From Temnothorax longispinosus (Eukaryota > Arthropoda > Insecta > Hymenoptera > Formicidae): 64,000 nt of DNA. The DNA is taken from the NCBI RefSeq assembly GCF_030848805.1, contig NC_092364.1:2728001-2792000 (forward strand), read 5' to 3'. Positions 62,962-64,000 of this stretch are shown here, in pieces. The translations under genes were made by a program, and so were the position numbers. Under the pieces are notes generated by a model that worked only from the letters and a program-made list of their open reading frames with translations, was not told the DNA's origin and did not search any database. Every line of letters begins with the position of its first letter. The first letter of the stretch is position 1.

Positions 62962-63297
62962 GGTACAAACCACCACCACCACCACTACCACCACCACTAC
63001 GACTACCGCGCCGGCTACACGTCGTTTCACACGTCGGTGCACCTGCAGCAGCCGCAGCAGCAACAGCAGTGGCAGCACCATCAGAGAGGAGAACGATACG
63101 TCGCTGGGAGTGCTGGGACGCCCGGAAAGTCCCGGCTATACCATCCCCCGTCCCTCCTACTTGCGATCCTTCCCGGCGTCTTCCTCTCTCCTTCTATCTT
63201 CCCTTCGGGTGACGTCACGGGAATGGAGTCGGGGTCGGGGATCGATCCCGAACGCCCACCTCTAGGCTCGCATCCTCTCTCTCCCGAACGGTACTGA
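62962..63297 (+). CDS. Candidate His/Gln-rich coding segment, same frame, unidentified
   Basis: After the TGA at 62959 the same frame reopens to a TGA at 63295. It encodes a His/Tyr-rich run, then YRAGYTSFHTSVHL, then a Gln-rich run (QQPQQQQQWQ). From 62968 to about 63080 nearly all codons end in G or C, including the non-repetitive part, which looks like genuine coding sequence of a transcription-factor type low-complexity region. There is no ATG before the Gln run, and the only upstream AG (GTGAG before 62962) lacks a pyrimidine tract. The 5' boundary is therefore unresolved, and the last third looks less coding-like. Confidence 0.25.
   Translation, partial: GTNHHHHHYHHHYDYRAGYTSFHTSVHLQQPQQQQQWQHHQRGERYVAGSAGTPGKSRLYHPPSLLLAILPGVFLSPSIFPSGDVTGMESGSGIDPERPPLGSHPLSPERY
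63210..63217. promoter_or_regulatory. Perfect cAMP-response element
   Basis: TGACGTCA is the full palindromic CREB/ATF-family binding site, here inside a CpG-rich island. It was the only perfect copy I noticed in the window. Functional CRE sites often lie in CpG-rich promoters near the transcription start; occupancy here is not shown. Confidence 0.35.
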
Positions 63298-63540
63298 CCG
63301 GATAGAAAACATTCGGCCATTCCCTCGACAACCTCCAGCGACCCCCCGGATGCATGTACGCAGCCAGTGACACGCACCATGCAGGGCGGAAGGGCGCGGA
63401 AGGGCGTAATTTCTCGCCGGATGGAGTGCACCGGCGATCTCGCCGCGGTTGCAGCGCGATCCCGCCAAGGGATGAAGCGGTGCGCGGGAAAATAGAACAA
63501 GGATGAACAGAGGGAGGAAACGTGTCCTGTCAAAAGACAA

Positions 63541-64000
63541 GTTTCGTAGAAGACATTTTTGCGCTTGAACCCCGATAGTTTTTAATTCCTGAATGAATAA
63601 ATATTGTTAAACTTTCTATCTGAAGAGAAGTGTTTTTTTTTTTTATTATCCTTATTGTTACTTATCAGATATTTGAACGCGTGATATTTTTCTTTACTGA
63701 CAACTGTATGAGATTGCATTTTTTTATCCTCGTGCGTTTGCAACGTTTATTTGTATGTTTGTAAATTTTCTTCTAGGAACAAGAGAAGCTTTTTTCTACG
63801 ATATACTGTTACATAAAAAAATGTACACTAACGTATAGCTAACAAATAACTGTGCTACGTAAAACAGTGTCTTTCTCGCAAATAAAGTTCACAATTTTTC
63901 TATCATTCAAATCGACACATCCATCCGTAAAAAAAGGAAATTACACTGTAATTAACAATATCGTTTACATGTATAAATACTAAACATTTAATTACAACAA
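63541..64000. other. A+T-rich non-coding DNA to the window end
   Basis: A+T-rich with poly-T and poly-A runs; nothing recognised. Confidence 0.65.

Larger units (their letters stand above)
62080..63540. other. Large CpG-rich island, probable promoter and first-exon region
   Basis: The strongest island at the right end of the window. It carries GCG/GCA, ACC and CAG triplet tracts (62715-62763, 62968-63006 and 63043-63080), a perfect TGACGTCA element, and long open frames on both strands. Triplet-repeat-rich, CpG-rich sequence of this kind is typical of the 5' ends of insect developmental genes; that link is inference. A 16-nt block, CTACACGTCGTTT(T/C)AC, occurs at 62671-62686 and 63015-63030, which suggests an old internal duplication. 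Confidence 0.55.

Noticed and set aside
63081..63533. 150-codon minus-strand frame
   Set aside because: No ATG at its start, low-complexity CpG-derived composition, and it overlaps plus-strand frames of better quality.
1..64000. tRNA, rRNA, snRNA genes, telomeric TTAGG arrays and CRISPR arrays
   Set aside because: Scanning by eye for tRNA box-B sequences, TTAGG tandems and regularly spaced repeats found none; isolated GGTTCRA-like strings lacked matching arms.

Overview
This window looks like arthropod, most likely insect, nuclear DNA. It is A+T-rich and almost free of long reading frames. It is interrupted by CpG-rich islands with abundant, undepleted CpG, and it carries a piggyBac-family transposase relic, foldback elements and purine/pyrimidine microsatellites. 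The undepleted CpG in an A+T-rich background fits Hymenoptera such as ants, but that is inference; no conserved host gene is present to prove it. I see no rRNA, tRNA, CRISPR or prokaryotic gene organisation.

Layout: 1-38 kb is intergenic or intronic sequence. CpG-rich islands lie near 4.0-4.6, 11.4-12.1, 17.6-18.1, 20.3-21.4, 22.3-24.3 and 31.9-32.3 kb. It also holds a 250-bp foldback element at 8504-8753 and one splice-compatible exon candidate at 35710-35859. At 38.4-40.2 kb is a piggyBac-type transposase with all its catalytic aspartates but broken by several frame changes. A second foldback element (40458-40706) follows directly. From 41.5 to 52.5 kb CpG-rich islands alternate with A+T-rich DNA. 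This stretch holds four same-strand copies of a motif with core CGCAATTAGGTC, the most non-random signal I found that is not an obvious transposon. A perfect 49-nt palindrome lies at 53335-53383.

The right end (58.2-63.5 kb) has the best evidence for host coding sequence. One candidate is a minus-strand first coding exon at 58280-58379, with strong G/C preference at third positions and a good splice donor. The other is a CpG-rich island at 62.1-63.5 kb with polyalanine, histidine-rich and glutamine-rich frames and a perfect cAMP-response element. These look like promoter-proximal parts of genes whose remaining exons lie in long introns or outside the window. I could not name either gene.

No multi-gene system or pathway can be read from this window. 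The observations worth pursuing are the repeated 12-nt motif, the two foldback elements, the long palindrome and the candidate first exons.
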